Shown: positions 35,714 through 46,445 of the stretch, piece by piece
How positions within the stretch are numbered: the stretch's first letter is position 1
How the letters are laid out: each line of letters starts with the position of its first letter
Source of the DNA: Heterocephalus glaber
Taxonomy: Eukaryota; Chordata; Mammalia; Rodentia; Bathyergidae
Direction: 5' to 3'
DNA length: 64,000 nucleotides
Assembly: GCF_000247695.1 (NCBI RefSeq)
Contig: NW_004624751.1
Location: 18,838,609 to 18,902,608 of the forward strand
Position numbers and translations under genes: made by a program
Notes under the pieces: model-generated
What the model was told of the DNA's origin: nothing
The model's database searches: none
What the model saw: only the letters and a program-made list of their open reading frames with translations

Positions 35714-36070
35714 AGACTAACAGAATGAAATACCATGGACTGGGTGAATTAAACAACAAATGTCTATTTTACACAGTTCTGGGAACTGGAAAATCCAATA
35801 TCATGGGCAAGCAGATATAATGTCTGTTGAAGGCACTTCTGCTTTGGACATGGCTGTCTCCTTGCTCTGTCTTGAAATAATGTTGAGAGAGAGAGAGAGA
35901 GAGAGATCAGGAGAAAAACAAACAAAGCTGGGAAATGTGAAATTCAATAAATGTATCACAGAAACAGATCCTTTTATATAATCTCAATGGTCCTATTTCA
36001 CTGACTGTAGACATCAATTCTCTAATCTCCACACCACTATTGTTACTTCACATATTTGCCTAATTGGCCA
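35714..36070 (-). mobile_element. MLT1-type MaLR LTR containing a (GA)n run
   Basis: 'agaatgaaataccatggact', 'gggtgaattaaacaacaaat', 'ttacacagttctgggaactg', 'gacatggctgtctccttgct' follow the MLT1 reverse order. A (GA)11 tract at 35,884-35,906 replaces the usual purine segment, and 'tctctaatctccacaccact' marks the distal part. The high-coordinate end is uncertain. Confidence 0.75.
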
Positions 36071-36239
36071 TTTTTTAAAAGCTATTCCCACTTTAATTAA
36101 AACCGCAAGAGCATCTAAATGGGTGATTGTAGACTATGTCCTTGTTTGAAAAACTTCAGGATGTCAAAAGAGAAAACATGTGGTCCTTGCCTCTCTCATA
36201 GTTTAATTGAAGGAACTCTGAATCACACATGAGTTAGTA

Positions 36240-36445
36240 TAGTGATGGCAAAACTTTCAGAGACCTAGTGCCCAAACTGCAAACCAAAACTCACTTGTTT
36301 ATTACAAAGTGCCAACACTGCTGCTATGTGCACTGTTATCTGAAGCTGGGCCACTGAGGCAATGCTGGGGTGACTTGGCACACATGCTGACAGAGAGGGC
36401 TCTGCATGCTGCTGCATCACATGTGCCATAGGTTTGCCACCCCTG
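36240..36445. mobile_element. Short hAT (Charlie-like) MITE with TIRs
   Basis: A 206-bp element. The left end 'tagtgatggcaaaactttca' and right end 'ataggtttgccacccctg' are inverted copies of each other (pattern C-A-G-T-G-A-T-G-G-C-G-A-A-C-C-T with decay). Internal blocks 'agtgcccaaactgcaaacca', 'ttattacaaagtgccaacac' and 'acagagagggctctgcatgc' match a non-autonomous hAT family I remember. The 8-bp flanks agttagta (36,232-36,239) and tgctcgta (36,446-36,453) match at 5 of 8, as expected for a decayed hAT TSD. No transposase ORF. Confidence 0.75.
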
Positions 36446-38883
36446 TGCTCGTATCTCAAAAAAATACTTTTAAAAGTTAAGAAACTAAAAATAAAACCAA
36501 TGGAAAGTAATCTACCATTTCATTTCTTGTTAACCACATAAACATTTTTTTCCAGTACATAAACTTTCAAACCAAAAAAAAAAAAAAAAGCTTCTAATTA
36601 ACATAAAGCCATTATCTTCTTTTCAGTGTAAAACGCATGTATATGTGAACATGTGATGCAAAGAGATACCAGAAAATTTATATACATTACTAAACCCCAA
36701 AATTTTAAATGCATCCAGTTCTCCTTCAGTTGTGATCTAATGTTTCTGAAATATTGCCTCATTTGTGGGTTAAATTGCATAGCTAACAATAGGGAATGAA
36801 CTCTGTATAGAGTCTGAGGGAAGGAAGTAATAGAGAAGAAAATGTAGAGAGAATAATCCATATATTTTCATACATAAATTTTGTAGATCTATGTGTATAT
36901 CAGCATATATATTAGAAAAGAAAGGCAAATAATTTTAATAAAGGGTAATTCTTCACTTCTACATTGATCAATAAATCACAGATGAAATTCAAAATCATTC
37001 TCTTCCCTTAACCACCATGTCCCCTTCTATTTCAATCTAGAACTCATCTGGTCACTCTCTAAAACTTTTTTCTGATATGTCAGAATCCATAGTTGTCCTG
37101 CCTTTAGACAGTTGGAATTATTTGCCTTTAATATTTGTCATTAGATATAAAAGTATAATAATACATGCCCAGAAAAAATTAACTCCAATGGGACTCTCCT
37201 CTGCTTCCAGTCTTTAGAAATCACTTAAAACAACATCAAAATTCTTTTTTTCCTTCAAATACTATTAGAAGCCACAGAACATAAGTTGCTGTTTCATCTG
37301 ATGATTCAGTGGAACATAGGTCCATTCATGAAGGTCTCTTTTTAAATAACTAAAATCTCTAAACTCCACAAGGTTCCAATCATGGAAATACTAGGCAAAT
37401 ATTTTTGAATAAATGCTTATGAGCAAGTACGTGAATCACCACCCCTACTTCTCCTTACTGACTCCCACACCTGTGTGAAATACATTCTGCACCCACGTGT
37501 TGTTGTTTACAACTGTTGCCTGACTGAAGAAATGAGTGGTCTCTGGGAACAATGGCTTCTTCCTTATTTTGCTGGATAATGGATTCCTTAGTCAGAGGCA
37601 AGGCCCTAGAAAATGCTAAAGTGGTTTGTCATCAACTTGCAGGTAAAATGGTACTGGCTGAAGAATAAAGGCAGAGAATGTCTTTTTAAACCTGAATGTT
37701 GCTCCCTCTCAATTGAAAGGGGTAAAAAAAAATGACCTAATTTCAGGCTCTAAGAATAAGATATAATGTTGGGAGACTCAAGGTTGTTTGTTTCCAGTAG
37801 CAAGTTAAGCACTCAGTGGGAGCAATAGCTAAATATTGTAGTTATGAGAAGTTTATGTCAGTAATTCTATGCAAAATATTCCTGTTTACATACTAAATTC
37901 TTTGTGAAGAAGGTACAGTGGCAGGTGAAAGGGGCTTATTTATTTCCTGACTTCAAGTAATCTTGTCTAGCTGAGTGTTAAAACCTCTGCCATAATGGGC
38001 TTTAATAAACATTCACATATGACACAAATATATGTTATACTCTGAGCCACTCCATAAGACTTTTCTGAAAAGATTTTCCTCATTCTCACTAAGGGCTCAA
38101 ACTTGAGTCATCCATTTCCTCAACAATACAACAAAATTAAGCACTTTTGCTAGGAATTATGGGATACCCTTATATCATACTACATCTTCTAAACAAAATG
38201 AACCATATGATATATCATGCTAAGAAATGAATGCCTGCTGGGAAGTCATCCTTTTTCCTATAGTCCTTTCTCCAAAAAAGGCTATGCTTCTATGAAAATC
38301 TATTTATTATTGGTTATTTTCTGGAGTATAAACCAGACTAGCTAGTGAACATTATTTTCTGTTTTCTATCCCTTTTCTCAGGTAACCAAAGAATATTTCT
38401 CATGAAAAAAATGTGAATGGAGCAAAACCCAGTTATTTGATAGGAAGTGTAAGATTGTAGTGTAAGTGTAATGACTTGATCTATGATGTACACACAAAAT
38501 CATGTCAAATCCAACAAAAATAATCCTCTATATCACTGAGAATCATATTATAATTTGCTAAGCATTGAAGGTTTCAGCTGTTGCCCTCTTTCATCATTGT
38601 CTATTATCAACCCAAAAGGTATTTCTGAAAATGTCCCCACAGAGGATTTCCAATTGCAATTTGTTATCAACTCAATAAAGGACATTTTGAAATATTGCAA
38701 ATTCTTGTTTGATTCCAAGTTTTCTGTGTCAAAGAGCCAAATGACAGTCTCATTGAACTCTCATAAAGTGTTAATCAGAATTTTTCTCTTCCTGTGACTC
38801 TCATTTAATCTTAGCTCTCATTCATATCACAAAGTAAACAGACCATTTTGTTTGTTTGAATTTTAGAGTTAGGAACAGATGCT
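36446..38883. other. No gene seen; unassigned
   Basis: Only a poly(A) run at about 36,573-36,589 stands out. Sequence near 37,430-37,700 is of higher complexity but has no coding frame. Confidence 0.5.
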
Positions 38884-38987
38884 GCCTTTTATTTTCTTTT
38901 GGTACCGGGATTCAGACTCAGGACCTTACACTAGCCAGGCAGGTGCTATGCCCCTGAGTTGAATCCTGGGCCAGCCTTTTATTTTCT
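38884..38987 (-). mobile_element. tRNA-derived SINE with perfect 14-bp TSD
   Basis: Body 38,901-38,973: 'ggtaccgggattcagactca', 'tagccaggcaggtgctatgc', 'gagttgaatcctgggcc'. The flanks gccttttattttct at 38,884-38,897 and 38,974-38,987 are identical. The central segment differs from the other copies, suggesting another subfamily. Confidence 0.93.
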
Positions 38988-39319
38988 ATATGGTGAAAGA
39001 GTCCCATAATGTTCTGTGAAATGGAAGCCCTACATATTTTATAGAAAAGTGTTTCTCATAATCTTATAAATATGTAACTACATTATTTAAATTATTTACT
39101 CATTGTAACAGTCTAGTTGAATCAGGATGATGTTATTAATATAATGATTCTATGTGTTGCTTTCTTTGGAATAAGGAGATGATATAGGAAATAATACCAG
39201 AAATGAATTATGAAATATTATATCTTCCAACCTGTTAGCTGTATGATACTCTGAGCTGTTGTTCTCTGAAAGTCAAAGAATGAATTCTTGGAATAATGGA
39301 GGTTAAGAATAGAAAGATA

Positions 39320-39325
39320 TTTATT
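39320..39325 (-). terminator. LTR polyadenylation signal AATAAA
   Basis: Canonical hexamer on the minus strand, placed about 75 bp downstream of the LTR TATA box. Confidence 0.65.
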
Positions 39326-39396
39326 GATAGGAAAGTTCATAAGGGGCAGGAGGGGGACCTGAGTGGGTAGCCTGGGAACCCTGCTTTACTGGGGAG

Positions 39397-39403
39397 TTTT
39401 ATA
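39397..39403 (-). promoter_or_regulatory. LTR TATA box (TATAAAA)
   Basis: TATAAAA on the minus strand inside the ERV1-like LTR, with a GC-richer block downstream. Confidence 0.6.
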
Positions 39404-39750
39404 GGGTGAAACTCACATGGGTACAACGTGGGCCACAGCCATGATCATCTAATAAGTTTACAAATATAGTCACTTAGGTAATAGTGGTCCAATGGGGAAA
39501 CAAGTCATATAACAAGCATGGATGGAAAGAAGATTCTCCTAGGAAGTGGTGGGTCCAGAGGTCTCTGGTCACTCACCGAGGTGGCTGATGTCTGTGTAGA
39601 CTTCATTAGGCCCAGTGTTTGTTCTTTGAAGAAGTATGTAGGTCTGGTCATCTGGTCTTTATCTGTAGGCCTGTTTTTCAGCTGATGTGTCTCCGGTTGT
39701 CACTGTGCTGTGTTTCACATTTGTCCTGACCCTCCTGAAGATCTCACCTT

Positions 39751-41779
39751 ATCTGACTGCCTATAATATTTCTACCTTACTCATCTGTCTATAATAGAGA
39801 TAATCAATAATTCTAAAGATTAAGTAGTGGTACCCAGTTTGAGAAGTGACCTAACCCTAAGGAAGATATACATATTTTTACTTATACTACAATACAACAA
39901 CTGATTGTGATGGCCTGTGTTTATTGGAATAAAGGCAAAAACATCACTATATCAATAATACTATTTAAATTGTCAGGCAATGAATGGATTGGTCTCAGAA
40001 GTGCCTTACCTTACCTACAATCAGTTAATGTGCTATCATTTTCCAGACTTCTCAGCTTTCAGTTTCAATAAAGACAGATTTACATTGGCATATGTTAGTA
40101 ATCATATCATATATCATTTCTCTCAAGTATACATACCATACTTATATCTACATAATATTTACATATGTTTTATATACATAGATATATTTAGTAGTTAATA
40201 TACAGTAATGTTTCTTGCTTGAAATATAAGACTGATGGTACATAATAAAAATAGATCTATGCAATTGACAATCTGTGAGTGTATTGGAAATATTTTTAAA
40301 CAAAATTCACTTTTTGTTTAGATTGAAATAAAGCATAAAAAAGTTTCTACACCAAAAATAACAGTATTATTTTCTTTATTATTTCCAGATAAACCAAAAA
40401 AAATCATTTTGTAGGTTTTCTAGGATTTCCTTGTAAATCAAAATGAAGCAAAAGATAGAGTCAAGGGGGTAAAAAAAAATTTAGAAACCCAGAAAAAGAA
40501 GACATGTCAACTGCCTGTATGGATGGCCTCTTATTCTGTCTTGACTATGAAGCAGAAAGACACTTGTGAAGATGAGACTCAACAAGGAATGTAAACAGCA
40601 ATAACTAGATATGAAGCAACAGTGGCAAGCTCTTCCATTCAAATTTTAACAGTAGCCTCCTCTTTTTAATTCATTTGATAAAGACACAATATACACTGGC
40701 ATCTGGCGAGCTCATAAGCTTCTCTAGTAATTCCTTTAAGTGTCCATTAAAGATTTCTAATAACACACTTAATACTCCTATTAATCACAGGTCACTGATG
40801 GGCTTCACTAGCATTATAAGATGCCTCCCTTTCTCCCATACCTTCTCAAAATTCATTTCATCATAAATTGACAACTCAGTACCAGAAAGCAGGTTCACAG
40901 TGACAAAAAGGGTGCTGTCTATAATGACTTAACTAAAATAATTCCACAGTGCCACTAGCAGAGGTCACACCGAAATGGTGTGGCACTTCTGATTCTGTCT
41001 TCTGGAAGAACAGACAGGCAGGAGAGTGCAGAGGGGCCTTTTAAATATAGAGATTACCAAGGGCTAATACATCCAATGACAGGCCTATCAGCTAAGATAT
41101 TCAGTGATTAGGTGGCCGACATACACCTTATGGCTTTTCTACCAAATAGCAAATATAAGAGAAAGGTCATTTTAATAGTCTCAGGTACATTCAACAATTT
41201 CTGAATTATTATCTGTGGGAAGCTCTGATTTAGTTGTACATAGTTTGATATATGTGTTCACCATTAAATCCAGATCATATTTTATAACAAAATTTATGTT
41301 AAGCAAACGCAAATTACTTGACCTTTGGTCTGTCACAATGTTCCTTAAGTATGCTTTCAGACACTTTCATCCATTTTCATAGTGCTTATTCCTAACTCTG
41401 TAGGGAAAAGTGCAACTTCTTAGGGAAAAAAAAATTGGTGTAATTTTTCACTAAGAACACTACATGTTAAACTAAATAAAAATGTATTACAGAAGAACAA
41501 GGCAGTAAAGAATTGTGAAATTACAGTCAGAAATGGAAAGACAAAACAGGTGAAATAGACTTTAGAACCTTTTCTCCTTTAGGAGACATCAATGGTTTTT
41601 GAAGAAACACCTGAGAGATCGAATAGCTGTATATAAGTTTTCCATTCACTGATAGGCCCAGTGAAACAAAGTTATACTATAAGGTCACTTGGAAAAGATC
41701 CATAAGTTTTGGATGTGCTGAAATAAAGGGACAAAAGTGAACTGTAAAGAAACATCAAGAATTCACCAAATCTTAAGAC
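39751..41779. other. No gene seen; unassigned
   Basis: A block near 40,880-41,110 of higher GC may be a decayed LTR but has no diagnostic ends. Confidence 0.45.
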
Positions 41780-42265
41780 AGAATCAAATCAACTCAATTT
41801 CACAATAGTTCTAGAAGCAAATAATTCTCTCTCTGGAGGAAGACTGCATCACACTGAGGCCCAAATTATCTTAATGAGTTATAGTATAAGTGTGAAAAAC
41901 TCAATCAAAATTAAGCAGGCATGTGAGAACCTACTGTGAATGAAAGCCAAGAGGAGAAACTAGAAAAAGCACTGACCCATAGAGAATTCAGATAATGGAT
42001 TTCAGAGTCACAGAATTTAAAATAATCAACGATTAGTATTATAAAGAAGGAAAAAAGACAATAAATGACAATGTTGGCAGAGAATTAGAAATTAGAATCA
42101 GGAAATAAATGTAATAATTAGAGCTAAAATTACTATAAGCAAAATAAGGCCTCAGTGAATGTATTTAATGATACTTTAGATACTCATGAAGAGAGGATTA
42201 TTAAACAACAAGATAAGCCAGAAAAATAAATATACAGAAGAAAATCCAGATATACCTGTCAATAT
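41780..42265 (+). mobile_element. Ancient L1 (L1M) 5' / ORF1 region
   Basis: 'gacccatagagaattcagat', 'cagagtcacagaatttaaaa', 'atgttggcagagaattagaa', 'actcatgaagagaggattat' and 'cagaagaaaatccagatata' follow the coiled-coil-encoding ORF1 order of old mammalian L1. The frame is broken. Its left limit is approximate. Confidence 0.65.
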
Positions 42266-42917
42266 TTTAAAAGTTTTGAGATCATAGCCTGCTTATAAGT
42301 TAATAAATTAGTTTGTCACAGTTTTATATATGCTTCCCCCCCCAAATAATTTTCCTAACTTTGTGACAAAGGAGATTATTATTGAGGATAGCAGGCACAA
42401 TAAACTTCATGTTTATGTGTTTCCCTCGAGGAAGATTATGCAAATTCAGTGAATTTGTTTCCCAGCTGAGGAATGCCAGGCTTAGAAAATCCCCACTCTT
42501 AGATGAAATCTACAAGCACACCTCCTCAACCTTTGCTCCAGAGAAACATGTCATCTTTAACAGCCTGGTCAGAAAACAAATCTTTCCTCTTCTCAGTGGA
42601 AAATTACCTCTAATATCCGTGGTAATTTATTATGAAAACCCCCTTGAACATGTAGTGTGGGATAATATCTACTCTAATATAGAAATAGCATAGAGAATTA
42701 CCCTTTAAAATGCATACTCTCAGTTTCTACATCTTCATACTTTCTGGAAACATTTTCCATGACACTTACTTCCATCATTTATTCTGATTAATCTGAAAGG
42801 CAGGACTGCTACTCAATCAATGTACTACTAAGGAGTCTAATCAACATCCTGGGAGCAACCAGCTATGCTTCCCTCTACTGTGTACAGCAATGACACTACT
42901 CACAGTAATCTCCAAAC
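42266..42917. other. Spacer between two L1M pieces; no gene seen
   Basis: Includes a 103-residue plus-strand frame (42,382-42,693) with mixed composition and no recognised domain. I do not support it as a gene. Confidence 0.45.
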
Positions 42918-43320
42918 TTGAAACTCTTCAAAGTACCATCAACAGCAGAAAAGTTAATAAACTGTAGTGTATTTACAGCAGAATTCTACAGTGATTGGTT
43001 GTACAAAGTGCAACTGCATGCACCAATAGAAATGAAATGATTTACAGAGAAAAAAGGAAGACACAAAGGAGTATATGCTGTATGATCCCTTTTACATAAT
43101 GTCAAAGGACAAAACTAATACATTGAGGTAGAAATTAATATGGGTTGGTTAGTTCCTGAGAAGAAACATCAGCTGGTATAGGAATTCAGTGCAGCTAGTC
43201 TTCATACTAGTCACCTGGGACTGTTAGGAGGTATGCATATATGTCACTGAGTTGTAAAACTAAGGTCTGTGTGCTTCAATGAAAGGGCCAATGAGACTCT
43301 ATAATTTGACTGTCTTATCC
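42918..43320 (+). mobile_element. Ancient L1 (L1M) 3' end
   Basis: 'taccatcaacagcagaaaag', 'gtatttacagcagaattcta', 'acaaaggagtatatgctgta', 'tgatcccttttacataatgt', 'ttgagttgtaaaacta'-like and 'ctgtgtgcttcaatgaaagg' follow the order of L1M ORF2 end plus 3' UTR. Confidence 0.7.
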
Positions 43321-43741
43321 ACATGAGGAGGGAGAAAAAGATTTAATCATAGTAGTATTAAAAATCATGCAAACAGTACTATTTTAAATCCTGCAAGCAA
43401 TACAGAAAGAAATTTGATAACACAGTAGCCTCTCTTTATCTGCAGTTTTGCTTTCCACAGTTTTAGTTACATGAGGGCAATCATAGTCTGAAAAATATGA
43501 AATGGAAATTTTAGAAATAAATAATAAGCTTTAAATTGCAACATCATTCTTGGGAGCATGATGTAATCACATCCCTTCTCCTGTGTCTCAACTTGCATGT
43601 AAGTCATCCTTTTATCCAGTGTACACAGGTGGTATATGCTAGTTACCCAGTAGCCACCAGAGTTACCTGATCAACTGTCATGGTTTCAAAAAGATTGTAT
43701 TCAAATAACCCTCTATTTAACTTAGTTATCGCCCCAAAGTG

Positions 43742-44285
43742 CAAGAGTGTAGGGAACAGGGAAAGGGGACGTTGCTAGAACCTCTGCAGTGAGTCCTAGA
43801 CTCCTGTGAGCCAGGGCAGCACAAGCTGAATTAACTTATTATACAGGAAAGGTAGAAAAAATGAGACTTGGAGAAGAAGCTGAGCTTTGGGTCTGATCAG
43901 TGCTGCTCTGGGCAGCAAAGACAAAAGCCTCCAGCTTACCGCACTTTTTATTCAGTACATCGGGAGAAACAGATGTAACAAATGACTCAGGACAGAGAGT
44001 TCAGTACATCGGGAGAAACAAAGTGTAACATGACTAGGCATGGTGGAAATCCAAGAACAATGAGGCACTGAGTAGATGAAGATTTGGTTCCTCCCAGGAT
44101 GTCTTCAGCTGGTGTAATCTTGTCCTGGAGCATCACAGCATCACCGGATCATTGAGGTCTTAGTTGTGACCGGAGGCCAAAATGGAATTGTCTCGAAATG
44201 CCATAGCTGGCCTGTAGGCCGGAGAACTAGGCCTAATCAAATGGTTTTTCCCTAAAATTATGTAGCATTGCTTCCAACACAAGAG
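43742..44285 (-). mobile_element. ERVK-type solo LTR with perfect 6-bp TSD
   Basis: The LTR spans 43,748-44,279 (532 bp), from TGTAGGGAACAGGG to CTTCCAACA on the plus strand, so it begins TGTTGGAAG and ends CCTACA in sense. The flanks caagag at 43,742-43,747 and 44,280-44,285 are identical; 6 bp is the class II ERV length. The polyadenylation signal (tttatt on plus) is at 43,947. R/U5-like 'gcaaagacaaaagcctccag' and 'gagaagaagctgagctttgg' are shared with the LTR at 12.5 kb. No internal region, so it formed by LTR-LTR recombination. Confidence 0.92.
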
Positions 44286-44649
44286 TAGTTGTCTTAATTA
44301 CTTGCCTCCTTGTTGGGACAAAATATCCCACACTAGCAACTTAAAGGAGGAGAGGTTTCTTTTGGCTCACGGTTTGTAAAGGTTTCAGACCATAATCAGC
44401 TGGCTTCAAGGCAGAATGTCCTTGAATATTAGAGTTGTTCACAGCATGGTAGACAATTATTGAGAGAGAGTAGAAGGAGGAGTGAGAAGAGTAAGTCCCT
44501 TATAGATCATCCACCCAGTAACCCATCTTCCAAGTAGATGCCACCTTCTAATAGCACAGCTATTCTAATAGCTATGAACTCATCAGTGGACTGATCCTAT
44601 GGGCATATGAGGCTTTGCAGGACATCTAGATATAAACCATAACAATAGT
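44285..44649 (-). mobile_element. MaLR solo LTR inserted in Tigger
   Basis: The LTR runs from TGTCTTAATTAC (44,290) to 'gatataaaccataaca' (44,644). Internal landmarks are 'acttaaaggaggagaggttt', 'cttttggctcacggtttgta' and 'gctatgaactcatcagtgga'. The flanks gtagt (44,285-44,289) and atagt (44,645-44,649) match at 4 of 5. Removing it rejoins 'caagagtagt' to 'ggatgctgg', as in Tigger. Confidence 0.88.
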
Positions 44650-44689
44650 GGATGCTGGAAATAAAACTGCAATAGGCAATCAAAGCATA

Positions 44690-45228
44690 CAGTTAATGTT
44701 TAAATGAAAACATGCCTAACAGTAAAATACATGTGGTTTTTAATCCCTCTCAAAATATTCCCTCTCAGTTTGAACACACTTATCTCTTGCTTTTGCCACT
44801 TTCTAAAGCAGTCCTGGAACTTCTCTTTTATGAGTGCCTTTAGGGTGTGTGATCAAATACTACTGTGAATGCTGCTGCCAGAAGATATCCAAGGGAAAGG
44901 CAAGGTTTTTGAAAACATTACAGTTTGTCCTCACCCACTTTGTTCACAAGATCTAGTCCCATGTGACATTTGGATCATCCCCCAAATCAAAGTGACCATA
45001 AAATATAAATGTTTTAAGTCCATTCAGGGCATGAAGGTGGTTATGATAACACACTAAAGACACTCATGTAAATGGGCTTCCAGAACTGTTTCAGAAAGTG
45101 ACAAGGACAGTGGGGAACATGTGTTTGAAGGGAGGGCAATATTTTCCAGGGATCTATGATGGTGATGTGTCTCTTACTGGAATAAAAGTTTTATTTATTT
45201 ACATTGTATGTCACAACAATACCTTGTA
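44690..45228. mobile_element. Fold-back mariner-derived element, third copy
   Basis: Left arm reversed ('ctaaagcagtcctggaactt' near 44,804); right arm forward ('gggcttccagaactgtttca' near 45,076, then 'gaagggagggcaatatttt'). It lies between 'ggatgctggaaat' and 'caaagagaaattc' of Tigger, so it is a separate insertion into that transposon. The exact TA target sites are not resolved. Confidence 0.65.
44929..45054 (+). pseudogene. Mariner transposase fragment (DDE region)
   Basis: The frame reads HPLCSQDLVPCDIWIIPQIK then YKCFKSIQGMK. The D-L-x-P-C-D block is the mariner motif holding the last catalytic Asp (retained here, residue 33 of the frame starting at 44,869), followed by the K-x-F-x-S-I-x-x block. 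Only about 40 residues remain, inside a non-autonomous fold-back element. Confidence 0.7.
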
Positions 45229-45631
45229 TGCCAAAGAGAAATTCTAAAGAGCTTTTTTTAAAATGAAAGTTCTCAAGTCAATTGAAGAGGAAAAAATAGT
45301 ATTCCAAGGTTGCTAAAATCTACAATAAGATTGTCTTCATTAAATTATGAAGAAAAAAAGATATTTATGGTAGTTTTACTGCTGTACCTCAATCTGTAAA
45401 AGTATAGCAGTAGTGATGATAAATGCTCAGCTACAGTGGATAAAATATTACATTTTTGTTTACAAGCATAAGACAAAATTAGTATATATAGAGTTTGGTA
45501 CAATCTGCAGTTTCAAGAATCCATTGGTAAGCTTGAAATGTGTCCTTTGAGATTAAGAGGTTGTAGTAATTGTAGTATGCACAATAAATTTTATTTATAT
45601 AAAATACAGAAAATAGTTATAAAAAGAAATT

Positions 45632-46445
45632 ATTTACAATAGAATTGAAGGCACCAAATATCTAAGAGTTAAACTAAACTGTGTTCAAGGACCTATATTG
45701 TTGAGTAAAGAGAATTTTAAGCAAAAGAAAAATACAAATTTATTATGTAAATGGTGGACTTCAAATGGTTAAAGTATACATTTTACAAATTGATCTATAT
45801 ATTTAATGCAAACCCAATAAAGACCAAAGAAGTTTCAGTAGATTAATTGATAATAAGATGTGTATGAAAAGTCAAATAAACAAGAAAAATAAGGATATGA
45901 GAGATGAACAAAGGATATTAACTTTGCTACACATAATGAATTATTATAAAATGGCACTACTGAAGTACTCTATTGGATTTAGAAAGCCATGGTATAGAGT
46001 AGCAAGTTCAAGTAGAGACACACCATATTTAATACAAAGGTAATAAATGAGCAATGCTAAGGAAACATCACTTTATTGTAAGTTGTGTTGGGTTAAATAT
46101 GTAGTCACACATTTCAAAATATAAATTTTTAAATTTTCCTCACACTATTACTATAAATTGTTTCTTTTCTTTCTTGCACTTCTAAATGGGAAAGATAAAC
46201 AATAAATCTTCAGATGAGACAATATCTTCATAAATGTAGGGTAAAAGTGTCTTGATTCTAAAAGTTGTAAACATTCACAAAAGTTTGATAATTAGCCTAC
46301 ATCAGAAGGACCATCTTATTTTCACTTTTAAAAACAGAAACAGATATGCAAAAGCAAGGCAGAGAGGGCAGAAGGTATTTGCATCACACATAAATGATAA
46401 GAGGCTTGTATTAAGAATACAGGACAAATGCCTACAAATCAAAAC
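45632..46445 (+). mobile_element. L1 ORF2 fragment
   Basis: 'tttacaatagaattgaaggc', 'accaaatatctaagagttaa', 'caaattgatctatatattta', 'atgcaaacccaataaagacc', and in the distal part 'aaggcagagagggcagaagg' and 'tatttgcatcacacataaat' follow ORF2 order in plus orientation. Frames are broken throughout. Confidence 0.8.

Larger units (their letters stand above)
39257..39750 (-). mobile_element. ERV1-like solo LTR with promoter and polyA signal
   Basis: Minus-strand retroviral LTR. The U5 end is TGTTGTTCTC (plus strand) at 39,257. A polyadenylation signal (tttatt on plus) lies at 39,320 and a TATA box (ttttata on plus) at 39,397, about 75 bp apart with the TATA on the U3 side. This is the U3-R-U5 geometry of gammaretrovirus-like LTRs. 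The U3 boundary is uncertain (near 39,719 or 39,747) and no TSD was found. No internal region. Confidence 0.65.
43423..45567 (+). mobile_element. Tigger (pogo-like) DNA transposon, interrupted three times
   Basis: The left TIR is CAGTAGCCTCTCTTTATCTG at 43,423. It is followed by 'aaatggaaattttagaaata', 'taaattgcaacatcattctt', 'cttagttatcgccccaaagt' and 'gcaagag' at 43,741. The element resumes as TAGT (44,286-44,289), 'ggatgctggaaat' (from 44,650) and 'caaagagaaattctaaagag' (from about 45,229). The right end has 'tatatatagagtttggtaca', 'agaatccattggtaagcttg' and a decayed TIR 'gattaagaggttgtagt' near 45,567. The Tigger sequence itself is only about 690 bp, so it was an internally deleted copy. 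The start of the transposase frame is in the 'gccccaaagtgcaagag' part. Confidence 0.8.

Noticed and set aside
42382..42693. 103-residue plus-strand frame
   Set aside because: No recognised motif, no neighbouring exon signals, lies between L1M fragments; probably chance.
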